64,000 bases of DNA from Bacteroides sp. 51 (GTDB lineage: Bacteria; Bacteroidota; Bacteroidia; Bacteroidales; Bacteroidaceae): NCBI RefSeq assembly GCF_010500965.1, contig NZ_QVMI01000017.1, positions 134,829 through 198,828 on the forward strand, given 5' to 3'. The number at the start of each line of letters is the position of its first letter. Position 1 is the stretch's first letter. The notes beneath the pieces are model-generated. The model worked only from the letters and a program-made list of their open reading frames with translations, did no database searches and was not told the origin of the DNA. Position numbers and translations under genes: made by a program. Shown piece by piece: positions 28,653 to 36,956 of the stretch.

Positions 28653-29890
28653 GCTAATCGTTTTTCCTTAAGCTCTCTATGCCTTTCGATAATATGCTTC
28701 CGGCTTGTAAGTATCTGCCAGCGGTATACCAGGCAGGTTGTGATAAAGTAAATACCCGCTTGTATCCACAATGCTTTATACTCAGGAACAATTTCATTTA
28801 ACGTGGCTCCCATATTATTAATCCGTACAAATCCGTTAATCCCGAATGTGGATGGGAATATGTAAGAGAAATACTCCCAGAATTTAGGAATTGCAGCTCC
28901 GGGCCAGGATATACCCGAGATAAATAATAGCGGAACAGATGTAAATACAAAGATCAACATACACGTTTCACGATTCCGAATAAAAATAGAAACCGTCATT
29001 GCAAAGAATATAGATGCAATGAGATAGGGGAGGATAAATAAAATCAAGTCTTCCGGCAGTCCGATTTGATTGAGTTTAAACAAATTGGGGACCACACATA
29101 AAATATATACGGATACCACGGCATAAATCATGAAGTAACTCAATCCTTTGCCCAGTACAATACGCAGTGTACCATGATAATGACGGTTGATGGGTACCAG
29201 ATCTTTGAACTTATTCTTTTCGCGTGCGGTTCCTGCCGATAACCCGATTCCCAGCAATAGTGTTTGCTGGATAATCAATACAAGAACAGCCGGGATAAGG
29301 AAAGCTGCAAATCCGTTTGTGGGGTTAAACATAGCCACATCCTCATACTTGATGGGATAGGCGGTGATCTCATTTTCCCGGTCGGTACTATTCCCGGCAA
29401 CAGTCATCTTGATATCCTGGTTCATATCCAGGGAGACGGCTGTATTCGCCATCAACAGACTTTTGTAGTAAAGCAAGCCACTCATATCGCAATACAAACC
29501 AATCTGCGATTGCTTACCTCTGACAATGTTACTGCTAAAATCGGAAGGGATATAGATGAGCCCATAGGCATCTCTTTCTTTCATTACCAGTTTGGCTTCT
29601 TCCATATCCGAGCAATAAGCTATGATTTTAACATCCGGTGTAGCATCTACCTTTCGTAGATACTCCCGGCTCAGAGACGTACGGGAGTCATCAACCACCA
29701 CTGCGGGTACATCTCTGACTACTTCATTGGTATAAATAAAAGCGTAGACCAACGGATAAGCCAATGGTACCAATATAAAGAATATCAATACGCCCTGATC
29801 CCGGAATACGGCACGGAATTCCCGTTTCCAGATATAGAACATATCGAGAATTCCTTCTTTAATTGTTTCTTTAAATGTATGTGTTGCCAT
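28649..29890 (-). CDS. ABC-2 type transporter permease (YhhJ/YbhR-like)
   Basis: 413 residues. One N-terminal helix (GVLIFFILVPLAYPLVYAFI), a large extracytoplasmic domain (VRDVPAVVVDDSRTSLSREY), then a block of five helices with AAFLIPAVLVLIIQQTLLLG: the usual ABC2_membrane_3 layout. Its ATG overlaps the stop of the preceding permease (TGATG), so the two are translated together and probably form a heterodimer. It is the last gene of the TolC-HlyD-permease-permease operon. No ATP-binding subunit is encoded nearby. Its stop codon is supplied by the REP hairpin. Substrate unknown; drug or lipid export is typical. Confidence 0.88.
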   Translation of the reverse strand: MATHTFKETIKEGILDMFYIWKREFRAVFRDQGVLIFFILVPLAYPLVYAFIYTNEVVRDVPAVVVDDSRTSLSREYLRKVDATPDVKIIAYCSDMEEAKLVMKERDAYGLIYIPSDFSSNIVRGKQSQIGLYCDMSGLLYYKSLLMANTAVSLDMNQDIKMTVAGNSTDRENEITAYPIKYEDVAMFNPTNGFAAFLIPAVLVLIIQQTLLLGIGLSAGTAREKNKFKDLVPINRHYHGTLRIVLGKGLSYFMIYAVVSVYILCVVPNLFKLNQIGLPEDLILFILPYLIASIFFAMTVSIFIRNRETCMLIFVFTSVPLLFISGISWPGAAIPKFWEYFSYIFPSTFGINGFVRINNMGATLNEIVPEYKALWIQAGIYFITTCLVYRWQILTSRKHIIERHRELKEKRLA

Positions 29891-31074
29891 CAGGGTATGT
29901 ATTTATAGTAAATCAGTGCTTCTTTCAGACGGTTTACAACCAGGAAGGGAAGCATCATAAATAAGAGTAGGGCTACATAGTTCACCCATGAGTATGCCAT
30001 ACTGTATCCGTTAAGTGCCTGATCTACGTAGATCAGGAAATAATGTCGCAATGGGAATAGATTACTCAATGCCTGCAACACCGGGTGCATGGCCATAACC
30101 GGAAAGGTAAATCCGGAGATGGAGAATGAAACGACTCCCCAAAGTGAAGCAAAGCTTAGTCCCAGGCGCAGGGTGGGCAGGACTCCAATCATGAAAATGC
30201 CACAACATTGCGATGCCAGTATCATAAGTAATGTGGCAAATAGCATGGGCAGGATGCCACTGTTTATCGGGAAATGCAGATATCCATATAGGTATATATT
30301 GTAGAAAACACCCATAATGAAAAAGACAATGGTATGCGGTAACAACTTACCGGCCAATGAAATGTAGATTGAATTATTTCCCATGCGCAGCCATTCGCGT
30401 GCTGTACGGTCTTTGATTTCTACCCCGATGGAGTATACGGTTACCATAAATATCAGTAACATCAGTACACCGGGAATCAAGGTATTGCACAGGTAAACCG
30501 AGTAGTTCAACCACGGATTATTCAATGGGTGTGTATCTATAACAATGGGTTGCAGGAAGGCCATGGCCTGGTCTTCTGTAGCTCCTTTAGCATATAGAAC
30601 ACTGCGTGCAGCGGCTCCGGATGCTAGTTCGGACATCATTTTCATGTCCTTGAATAGTAGGGAACCTGCAATCAGGTATGAATTGTTTGTATAAAATGAT
30701 AAGGTGGGCTGTTGCTGATTCTGCGCATCGGCAGATAGTCCTTTAGGGATATAGAAGAAACCATAGATATCTCCGCGTTGAATGGCGGAGCGCGCTTCAT
30801 CTATAGTGCCATACCGGGTTATAACAGATGTTTGTCCGAAAGCGTCGAGATTGCGGGCCAGGTTGCGCGAAGTAGAAGTGTCGTCTAAATCGACTACGGC
30901 TATGGGGAGGTTCGTTGGCAGACCTGATCCCATGAGGGTAGTAAAGAAGATATAGCAGAACAGGGGGGCTATGACCATACAGAACAGATATAGAGGGCGT
31001 GCTACCATACGTCGGCATTCACGCTTCATAATCTGTCCTAGACTAAATAGCTTATTTTTGTTGTTTTTGGTCAT
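29890..31074 (-). CDS. ABC-2 type transporter permease (YhhJ/YbhS-like)
   Basis: 394 residues with the same layout as its neighbour: an N-terminal helix (PLYLFCMVIAPLFCYIFF), an extracytoplasmic domain (NLPIAVVDLDDTSTSRNLAR) and five C-terminal helices with IPGVLMLLIFMVTVYSIGVE. The paired VVDxDDTSxSR motifs show the two permeases are distant paralogues. It lies downstream of the HlyD gene, separated by a REP pair, and overlaps the next permease by one base. It is part of an exporter spanning both membranes together with HlyD and TolC. Confidence 0.88.
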   Translation of the reverse strand: MTKNNKNKLFSLGQIMKRECRRMVARPLYLFCMVIAPLFCYIFFTTLMGSGLPTNLPIAVVDLDDTSTSRNLARNLDAFGQTSVITRYGTIDEARSAIQRGDIYGFFYIPKGLSADAQNQQQPTLSFYTNNSYLIAGSLLFKDMKMMSELASGAAARSVLYAKGATEDQAMAFLQPIVIDTHPLNNPWLNYSVYLCNTLIPGVLMLLIFMVTVYSIGVEIKDRTAREWLRMGNNSIYISLAGKLLPHTIVFFIMGVFYNIYLYGYLHFPINSGILPMLFATLLMILASQCCGIFMIGVLPTLRLGLSFASLWGVVSFSISGFTFPVMAMHPVLQALSNLFPLRHYFLIYVDQALNGYSMAYSWVNYVALLLFMMLPFLVVNRLKEALIYYKYIP

Positions 31075-31082
31075 ATCTTGCT

Positions 31083-31160
31083 GTAGGGGCGGTTCGCGAA
31101 CCGCCCGATAATGGTTTTATATATTTTCTGTGTATTGGGCGGTTCGCGAACCGCCCCTAC
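31083..31160. repeat. Inverted REP pair (BIME-like)
   Basis: A REP unit (GTAG plus GGGCGGTTCGCGAACCGCCC) at 31083-31106 faces an inverted copy at 31137-31160. The 30-base spacer GATAATGG...TTTCTGTGTATT is shared with the pairs at 34059 and 34658. It fills the gap between the HlyD and permease genes inside the operon. Confidence 0.9.
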
Positions 31161-31166
31161 AAGCTT

Positions 31167-32165
31167 TTACTTCTTTATAATCACCGACATTCCCGGGCGC
31201 AACCCTTCTACCTTTTCCTGTGGCAATCCTCTGACCTCAAACGTTTTCAGGTCGAACTGCCCGGTGGTTTTCGTGGCTTTCCATGCTGCATAGGTGCCCA
31301 AGTCTTTTAAATAATAAACTTTCAGTTTAATGTTCCTATTATCCATTGCGGGAATGAATGCTTCGAACTCTGCACCCATAGTCAGGTCTTTGAGTAAATC
31401 TTCGCGTACGTTGAAGGTTACCCACATATCATCCAGTATGGAGATGTTCATGATAGGTGCTCCGGTGCCTACAAGTTCGCCCATTTTGGGGAATATCTCG
31501 GAAACTTCACCTGCTGCCTGTGCTATCAGGTAGGTTTCTTTGATGTAGGATTCCACTTCGGCAACGGCTCCTTTGGCACGTTCTACCATAGCAGCGGCGG
31601 CCATTTTATCTTCACGTTCGGCACCATTCTTTGCCATTTGGTATTGAGATTTGGCAGCCTTCTCTGTAGCTATGGCAGCATCGCGTTGTGCTTTGGCTTC
31701 ATCATGCTTCTGGGCCGACATTACCCCTTGCTCATACAGGTTTTTCACCCGTTTGTATGATTTCTCGGCAATATCTACTCCGGCTATGGCTTTCTGCCAC
31801 ATTTCGTAAGCTCCCTGGATCTCTTCCGAGCGAGCGCCTTTGATAGCTTTTTCGTTTTGGGCCTGTGCAGCGGCTTCGGCTGCCTGGGCCTGTTCCATTT
31901 TGGCTACAACATCGGGTGCTTCCAGTATGGCTAACGTATCTCCTGCGTTCACCTTCTGTCCCTCTTTAACCCGAAGCTCCAGAATGCGTCCCGGAACTTT
32001 ACTTGATACCCTATACTCGGTAACTTCTGCTTGTCCCTGAATCATCTCAGGTCCTTTTCTGAGCATGAAGAACCCAACGATTGCTACCAATGCAATAACC
32101 CCTAGCAAGGTTAAGAATGCAAGTAACATATTGCTGTTTTGCGATAGTTTTGGTTTATTGTTCAT
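31167..32165 (-). CDS. HlyD-family periplasmic adaptor of an efflux system
   Basis: 332 residues. One N-terminal membrane anchor (LLAFLTLLGVIALVAIVGFF), a lipoyl-like half domain (VSSKVPGRILELRVKEGQKV), a long alpha-helical hairpin rich in Ala, Glu and Lys (VVAKMEQAQAAEAAAQAQNE), the second lipoyl half (IAQAAGEVSEIFPKMGELVG) and a beta-barrel domain. It links the inner-membrane permeases to the TolC channel encoded upstream. The gene ends six bases from a REP pair. Confidence 0.92.
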   Translation of the reverse strand: MNNKPKLSQNSNMLLAFLTLLGVIALVAIVGFFMLRKGPEMIQGQAEVTEYRVSSKVPGRILELRVKEGQKVNAGDTLAILEAPDVVAKMEQAQAAEAAAQAQNEKAIKGARSEEIQGAYEMWQKAIAGVDIAEKSYKRVKNLYEQGVMSAQKHDEAKAQRDAAIATEKAAKSQYQMAKNGAEREDKMAAAAMVERAKGAVAEVESYIKETYLIAQAAGEVSEIFPKMGELVGTGAPIMNISILDDMWVTFNVREDLLKDLTMGAEFEAFIPAMDNRNIKLKVYYLKDLGTYAAWKATKTTGQFDLKTFEVRGLPQEKVEGLRPGMSVIIKK

Positions 32166-32181
32166 ATTCTATTATTTTGCT

Positions 32182-32381
32182 GTAGGGGCGGTTCGTGAAC
32201 CGCCCGGTGATGGTTTTGTATGCGTTACTGTATATTGAGGGTGTGTTATAAGCATATTTCGTTACGTCATTGCGAGGGTTTACCCGAAGCAATCCAGCTC
32301 ACAAAGTGTATAACCTGGATTGCTTCACTACGTTCGCAATGACGAAGTGTATTCAACCCATTTATGACACACCGCCCCTAC
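32182..32381. repeat. REP pair interrupted by another inverted repeat
   Basis: A REP unit with one changed loop base (GGGCGGTTCGTGAACCGCCC) lies at 32182-32205 with the usual spacer start (GGTGATGGTTTTGTATG). The partner is only a remnant, ACCGCCCCTAC at 32371-32381. Between them lies a different inverted repeat at 32265-32343, flanked by GTGTGTTATAA and a matching TTATGACACAC, which suggests a nested insertion. Confidence 0.65.
32265..32343. repeat. Inverted repeat of the CGTCATTGCGAG...GAAGCAATCCAG type
   Basis: The left arm 32265-32297 begins CGTCATTGCGAGG and ends GAAGCAATCCAG; the right arm 32315-32343 is its imperfect reverse complement (CTGGATTGCTTC...GCAATGACG). Similar dispersed palindromes occur between genes in many bacterial genomes. 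It can form a long hairpin in RNA. Confidence 0.75.
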
Positions 32382-32386
32382 GGAAG

Positions 32387-33853
32387 TCAGTTTGGACTGC
32401 TTTTCAAAGTCCCAAGTGATTTCTGTAGGTAAATCTCTGTTAGTTTCACGTCAATTTGTGCATCAATCTTATCAGATTGTGCCGATACCCAAGCCGTCTG
32501 AGCTTCCAGGAGGTTAAGGGCAGGAATAACTCCTTCCTCAAATCCCAGTGTGGCATAACGCAGGTTTTCATTGGCTTTCTCCATATTCTTTTGTGCCATA
32601 TTTAGTTTCTTTGTGGCTTCGTTTACTTTGAATACAGATTGATTTACCTGAAGTTCTATTTTCTCTTTGGCATCATTCAGCTGATATTCTGCTATCCGGG
32701 CCTCGGCTTTGGCGGCTTTTACCTTATACATGCCTTCTCCCCAGTTCCAGATGGGTATTTGTACGGCAACGCCTACATTCCACATGCCACGGAATTTGTT
32801 CTCGAAGCCGTTGAATACGCTGGGATTGGACACGATGTAGTTTCCCATCAGGGCTACCGTCGGCAGGTGTTCTGCACGGGTCACGTTTACCTTTTGTTTG
32901 TATATCTGGGTGCCTAACTCCAGACTGCGTATTTCGGGGCGTGTACTGTATACGGCATCCATATCAAAAGCGGTATTGTTTTTCATAACCGGGATGTCTT
33001 CAATTGATTCATCCAGCAAGGTAATAGGAGTGGTCAAATCGAGTCCACATAGTTGACACAACAACATTTTTGATAGACTTAAGCCATCTTCTACTTTGGT
33101 TAATGTCATTTCGGCTTCGTTCACTTTAACGCGTACGGATAGACCATCGGCTTTGGTGGCTACCCCTTCGTTGATCATCTTCTCCATGTCGCTATCCATT
33201 TTGCGTAGCAACTTGAGATAGCTTTCTGCCAGTTTCTTCTTATTTGCGAGTGACACGACTTGCCAGTAGGCTTGGTCTGTACTAAGGATAACTTCCTGTA
33301 ATCCAGTTTGATGTTGCTGGTGGGCAAGTTCTTCTGTGTACTTTGTAATTTTATTGTAGGCGCGGATTTTTCCTCCCATATAAAGAGGTTGGGTGAGGGT
33401 GAGGGCGCCTGCATATACATTGCGTGTATCTGTGCGGAAAGCATCTACAACAGAGTTTCCGATGCCGTTGAGCGGGTCAACCACTGTATTTCCCAGGGAT
33501 GAGACTAGTGGTTGAAGGTCGGGGAACTGGGTGCCTATGGCTTGTGCAAATTCTTGTATGCTTCCGTTAACTGTGGTTCCTACATGATTTAATGCTCCTT
33601 TTTGGTCATTATTTAATAGGGAGAACTCTTTCTGATTGCGCATGTATGCTCCTGTAGCCGAGAGGCTTGGCAGGTAGTTCGTAAAAGCTGCTTTTCTTTC
33701 ATAATGTGCGGAATTGATGCGCTCATTACTTATCATCAGGTCTTTGTTGTTGGCAATGGCCAATGCGCGACAGCTATCCAGGCTCAGGAATTCCTGAGAT
33801 TTCACCGAGAATACAATGCATGATAAAAGGGCTAGAATAAACAGTCTTCTCAT
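32387..33853 (-). CDS. TolC-family outer-membrane efflux channel
   Basis: 488 residues. The signal peptide (LFILALLSCIVFSVKSQ) is followed by two OEP repeats, with LSLDSCRALAIANNKDL as the typical N-terminal OEP motif and long helices such as ELQVNQSVFKVNEATKKL. As in other TolC-like proteins it forms a trimeric channel through the outer membrane and periplasm. It is the first gene of the TolC-HlyD-permease-permease operon, under the promoter at 33977-34008 with an overlapping palindrome. Confidence 0.92.
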   Translation of the reverse strand: MRRLFILALLSCIVFSVKSQEFLSLDSCRALAIANNKDLMISNERINSAHYERKAAFTNYLPSLSATGAYMRNQKEFSLLNNDQKGALNHVGTTVNGSIQEFAQAIGTQFPDLQPLVSSLGNTVVDPLNGIGNSVVDAFRTDTRNVYAGALTLTQPLYMGGKIRAYNKITKYTEELAHQQHQTGLQEVILSTDQAYWQVVSLANKKKLAESYLKLLRKMDSDMEKMINEGVATKADGLSVRVKVNEAEMTLTKVEDGLSLSKMLLCQLCGLDLTTPITLLDESIEDIPVMKNNTAFDMDAVYSTRPEIRSLELGTQIYKQKVNVTRAEHLPTVALMGNYIVSNPSVFNGFENKFRGMWNVGVAVQIPIWNWGEGMYKVKAAKAEARIAEYQLNDAKEKIELQVNQSVFKVNEATKKLNMAQKNMEKANENLRYATLGFEEGVIPALNLLEAQTAWVSAQSDKIDAQIDVKLTEIYLQKSLGTLKSSPN

Positions 33854-33959
33854 TATATTAACAATCTATATTTATGATACTCTGCATTTAGAACAACAAG
33901 GTTTAACGCTTTGTTCACCTGGTTTTAACATTTCCACTTTTAGTTCAAGAGGATTATAA

Positions 33960-34008
33960 TTGCATAGACAACTATGCAAATATATTGGATTTACAAATAG
34001 AATGCAAG
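33960..34008 (-). promoter_or_regulatory. Promoter of the TolC-HlyD-ABC2 operon with operator-like palindrome
   Basis: On the minus strand CTTG, 20 bases, then TATATTTG (33977-33984) fits the -33/-7 pattern. The inverted repeat TTGCATAGACAACTATGCAA (33960-33979, 8-bp arms) overlaps the -7 element and start region, as a TetR- or MarR-type operator would. No such regulator gene lies beside it. Confidence 0.6.
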
Positions 34009-34058
34009 AATGATTGAAGTTTTTTGTAATGAGGTGTTGTGTGATTCTATGATATACT

Positions 34059-34158
34059 GTAGGGGCGGTTCGCGAACCGCCCGATAATGGTTTTGTATGT
34101 ACTTTCTGTGTATTGTATGTGTTTTCTGTGTATTGGGCGGTTCGCGAACCGCCCCTAC
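34059..34158. repeat. Inverted REP pair downstream of the RAYT gene
   Basis: REP units at 34059-34082 and 34135-34158 (inverted), each GTAG plus a perfect 20-base palindrome, separated by a 52-base spacer in which the TTTCTGTGTATTG segment is duplicated. The TAG stop codon of the transposase gene lies in the outer GTAG. Together with the pair at 34658-34746 it brackets the transposase. Confidence 0.92.
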
Positions 34159-34631
34159 GGGTGTAATGAGTCTTCTATCCAACGTTCAGGGTTGGTTCTG
34201 ATATAATTTATGATGGAATCATAAGAACGTGAATCTCTAATGATGTGCTCATAATAATTCCTTTGCCAAAGCTGGATGTTATTTTGAGTGATTATTTGAT
34301 TAAACTTTTTGGTAGATACAGTTTTGAATGCTCCAATTATTCCTCCGAGATTTTTGGTGGCAGTATCTTTAAGTTCAATAATAGCATGGAGATGATTGGG
34401 CATAATAGTCCATTCGTGTATCGTCATAAATGTATATTGTTGTTGTAACCATCCCCAGGTTTCTATTATTAATTTTCCTGTTTTATTTAAAATGATGGTG
34501 TTTTCTTTTATCTCTCCAAAGAGGCATTCTTTATTGATTGTACATAATGTGATGAAATAGCACCCCTCTTTAGAATAATCATATTCTTTTAATCTAATGG
34601 AACGGCGATGGTGGATTTGAGGGTCGTACAT
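34155..34631 (-). CDS. REP-associated tyrosine transposase (RAYT, Y1/HUH family)
   Basis: 158 residues, single-domain IS200-like (Y1_Tnp) fold. The N-terminal motif RRSIRLKEYDYSKEGCYFIT, the HUH metal-binding pair in MPNHLHAIIEL (His80, His82) and the catalytic Tyr region LWQRNYYEHIIRD (Tyr126/127) match the RAYT family, which act on single-stranded REP hairpins and recognise a 5' GTAG-type tetranucleotide. It is not flanked by IS ends but by complete inverted REP pairs on both sides, the expected arrangement of a domesticated or self-spreading REP system. The gene is intact; the stop codon is within the REP. Whether it is active is unknown. Confidence 0.9.
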   Translation of the reverse strand: MYDPQIHHRRSIRLKEYDYSKEGCYFITLCTINKECLFGEIKENTIILNKTGKLIIETWGWLQQQYTFMTIHEWTIMPNHLHAIIELKDTATKNLGGIIGAFKTVSTKKFNQIITQNNIQLWQRNYYEHIIRDSRSYDSIINYIRTNPERWIEDSLHP

Positions 34632-34657
34632 TTAGTTTGGTTGTGTTTGTATTAACC

Positions 34658-34746
34658 GTAGGGGCGGTTCGCGAACCGCCCGATAATGGTTTTGTATGTA
34701 TTGTATGTGTTTCCTGTGTATTGGGCGGTTCGCGAACCGCCCCTAC
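34658..34746. repeat. Inverted REP pair upstream of the RAYT gene
   Basis: REP units at 34658-34681 and 34723-34746 (inverted), identical in sequence to those on the other side of the transposase gene, with a 41-base spacer of the same type (GATAATGGTTTTGTATGT...TCCTGTGTATT). It also separates the transposase from the coiled-coil protein gene downstream. Confidence 0.92.
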
Positions 34747-34761
34747 GATATATTCCAAGGG

Positions 34762-35637
34762 TTATTCCAAGGTGAGTCCTTGTGAGCCGATGAGTGTTCC
34801 GTCTGCGAAGATATCTACGCGATAGTTGCCTGCATATAGGAATTCTTCTACATGCCAGTAAACGGTGATGTTTTGTTCTTCGCCGTTGTATTCGATGTAT
34901 TTCTTGATCGAATAGTTCAGGGTACGGTTTTCGTAAGTAAATGTATGCGATGCATCTTTGGTTAATACATCATTATCCGGCTTGGTGATACGTATATATA
35001 AGGTACGTTCGCCGGTGGTTGCGGTTATGTTTTTAACGATGGTGAATCCGATGTTGAACTTTACTACGTCCTTTACCTTTTTCACGGTTTTATCGCGTTT
35101 GTTCTTGGGCTGAACCCAAACGTTGGTAGCATCCAGTTGTGCGGCAAGTGTGACTTGTTTGTTCAGCTTTTCTTTTTCGTCGGAAAGGTTGCTGATCTGG
35201 CGGGATGCTGCGTTGTATTTCTGGGTAACATCAGCTATGACTTGTTTTTGTTCTGCCGTCAACCGGTTCAGCGAGTCAATCTGGTTGATGTAGCTCATCA
35301 TGACCTTTCTCAGCGTGCCCAATTCGTTTTTCAGTCTTCTGATTTCGGCGGCGTTGCTACTTTTTACGGTGCGTAATTCTTCGAGGAGCCTTTGCGTTTT
35401 CAGTTGTTCCTGACCCAGTAGTTGTGCCAGCGAATCATTGGTGATGGTCATTTTCAACTCATCGTATTGTGTGGCAAAACGCGTATAGTCGTTTTCCAGT
35501 TCTTCTTTTTCCAATTCAAAAATCTGCACCAGTTCTTTGTTGTTCTGTTTTTCGGAGAACAACAGGTATGTGACAGCTAACATGGCTATTACCAATACGC
35601 CGACTGCAATGAGTAATCCCTTGTTTTTCTTATTCAT
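34762..35637 (-). CDS. Membrane-anchored coiled-coil protein of unknown function
   Basis: 291 residues. A short basic N terminus and one membrane helix (GLLIAVGVLVIAMLAVTYLL) are followed by about 130 residues of coiled coil with heptad Leu/Ile (RRLKNELGTLRKVMMSYINQ) and a C-terminal beta-rich domain of about 110 residues (VVKFNIGFTIVKNITATTGE, YAGNYRVDIFADGTLIGSQG). The topology suggests an inner-membrane anchor with the coil and beta domain in the periplasm. I recognise no catalytic motif and know it only as a conserved Bacteroidales-type hypothetical. It is transcribed alone, divergent from mdh. Confidence 0.8.
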   Translation of the reverse strand: MNKKNKGLLIAVGVLVIAMLAVTYLLFSEKQNNKELVQIFELEKEELENDYTRFATQYDELKMTITNDSLAQLLGQEQLKTQRLLEELRTVKSSNAAEIRRLKNELGTLRKVMMSYINQIDSLNRLTAEQKQVIADVTQKYNAASRQISNLSDEKEKLNKQVTLAAQLDATNVWVQPKNKRDKTVKKVKDVVKFNIGFTIVKNITATTGERTLYIRITKPDNDVLTKDASHTFTYENRTLNYSIKKYIEYNGEEQNITVYWHVEEFLYAGNYRVDIFADGTLIGSQGLTLE

Positions 35638-35830
35638 AGTTTTTTATCCGGATAAGAGCCTGTAGGAACAGGGTCTAAGTTAAACCGCTGCAAAAATAAT
35701 GTTTTAAATCTGTTTTACCTCATAGACGTATAGAGAATTATGGTTTCTTTACACCCAGGCCCTTAAAATAAGTTGTTAACCGTTTAACTAAATTTATTGC
35801 GGAAAAATTTCTTTAATTAGATTATCGTTG

Positions 35831-35838
35831 TAATTTTG
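35831..35838 (+). promoter_or_regulatory. Probable mdh promoter (-7 element)
   Basis: TAATTTTG fits TAnnTTTG; 19 bases upstream is TTTC, close to the TTTG -33 element. Transcription would start near 35845, so the whole leader is the repeat hairpin that follows. Confidence 0.5.
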
Positions 35839-35847
35839 CAGCTCCAA

Positions 35848-35942
35848 GTTTTGAGTTATGAGTTTTAAGTTCTGAGTAGAATGCGAAACTCAAGACTTAT
35901 AACTCAAAACTCAAGATTCAAAACTTATTAACTCAAAAACTT
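35848..35942. repeat. 7-bp tandem repeats in inverted arms forming the mdh leader
   Basis: The left arm holds four tandem heptamers (GTTTTGA, GTTATGA, GTTTTAA, GTTCTGA; 35848-35875). The right arm (35885-35942) holds complementary heptamers such as AACTCAA. The arms can form a long AT-rich stem directly before the mdh start codon. The same arrangement precedes trpS. Confidence 0.75.
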
Positions 35943-35949
35943 AAATATT

Positions 35950-36891
35950 ATGTCAAAAGTAACCGTAGTAGGCGCAGGTAATGTAGGTGCTACATGTGCA
36001 AATGTACTTGCTTTCAATGAAGTGGCAGACGAAGTAGTAATGCTGGACGTTAAAGAAGGCGTATCGGAAGGTAAAGCAATGGATATGATGCAGACTGCTC
36101 AGCTGTTGGGATTCGATACAACTTTGGTGGGTTGCACTAATGATTATGAAAAGACTGCAAATTCTGACGTGATCGTAATTACTTCGGGTATTCCTCGTAA
36201 ACCGGGCATGACTCGCGAAGAATTGATCGGCGTAAATGCAGGTATTGTGAAGACTGTTGCCCAGAACGCATTGAAATATTCTCCTGATGCTATTATCGTG
36301 GTTATCTCTAACCCTATGGATACGATGACATACCTGGCGTTGAAAGCACTGGGCGTACCAAAGAACCGTATCATCGGTATGGGTGGTGCTTTGGATAGTT
36401 CACGTTTCAAATATTTCTTGTCGCAAGCTATTGGTTGCAACGCTAACGAAGTAGAAGGTATGGTGATTGGTGGTCATGGTGATACAACGATGATTCCATT
36501 GGCTCGTTTCGCTACATATAAAGGTTTACCTGTTTCTAACTGTCTTTCGGCAGAAAAGATTGAAGAAGTAGTTAAGTCTACCATGGTTGGTGGTGCTACA
36601 CTGACTGGCCTTCTTGGAACTTCGGCTTGGTATGCACCGGGTGCAGCAGGAGCTTTTGTTGTTGAAGCTATCCTTCACAACCAAATGAAGATGGTTCCTT
36701 GCTCTGTATCATTGGAAGGTGAGTATGGCGAAAATGATATTTGCTGTGGTGTTCCTGTTATTTTGGGACGTAACGGTATCGAAAAGATCGTTGAACTTCC
36801 ACTGAATGAAGAAGAAATGGCCAAATTCAAAGCCAGTGCTGCTGCAGTACGTAACACCAATGGCGATTTGAAACAAGTAGGTGCCCTTTAA
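35950..36891 (+). CDS. mdh: Malate dehydrogenase (NAD-dependent, LDH-like type)
   Basis: 313 residues, normal length. The Rossmann motif GAGNVGA at residues 8-14, the Asp in VVMLDVKEG for NAD binding, the mobile loop IPRKPGMTREEL with substrate-binding Arg residues, and the catalytic His176 in GGHGDT identify malate dehydrogenase of the LDH-like class. It interconverts malate and oxaloacetate in the cytoplasm and in Bacteroidales feeds the fumarate-succinate branch of fermentation. Codon use is that of a well-expressed gene. It is monocistronic, with a repeat-hairpin leader and a strong terminator after it. Confidence 0.97.
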   Translation: MSKVTVVGAGNVGATCANVLAFNEVADEVVMLDVKEGVSEGKAMDMMQTAQLLGFDTTLVGCTNDYEKTANSDVIVITSGIPRKPGMTREELIGVNAGIVKTVAQNALKYSPDAIIVVISNPMDTMTYLALKALGVPKNRIIGMGGALDSSRFKYFLSQAIGCNANEVEGMVIGGHGDTTMIPLARFATYKGLPVSNCLSAEKIEEVVKSTMVGGATLTGLLGTSAWYAPGAAGAFVVEAILHNQMKMVPCSVSLEGEYGENDICCGVPVILGRNGIEKIVELPLNEEEMAKFKASAAAVRNTNGDLKQVGAL

Positions 36892-36915
36892 ACTAACCCT
36901 ATATAAGTATTATGG

Positions 36916-36950
36916 CGGTGCTGTCTCTTTGTTGAGGCAGCACCGTTTGT
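36916..36950 (+). terminator. Intrinsic terminator of mdh
   Basis: CGGTGCTG-T-CTC pairs with GAG-G-CAGCACCG around a six-base loop (36916-36945), followed by TTTGTTTT. Confidence 0.9.
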
Positions 36951-36956
36951 TTTAAA

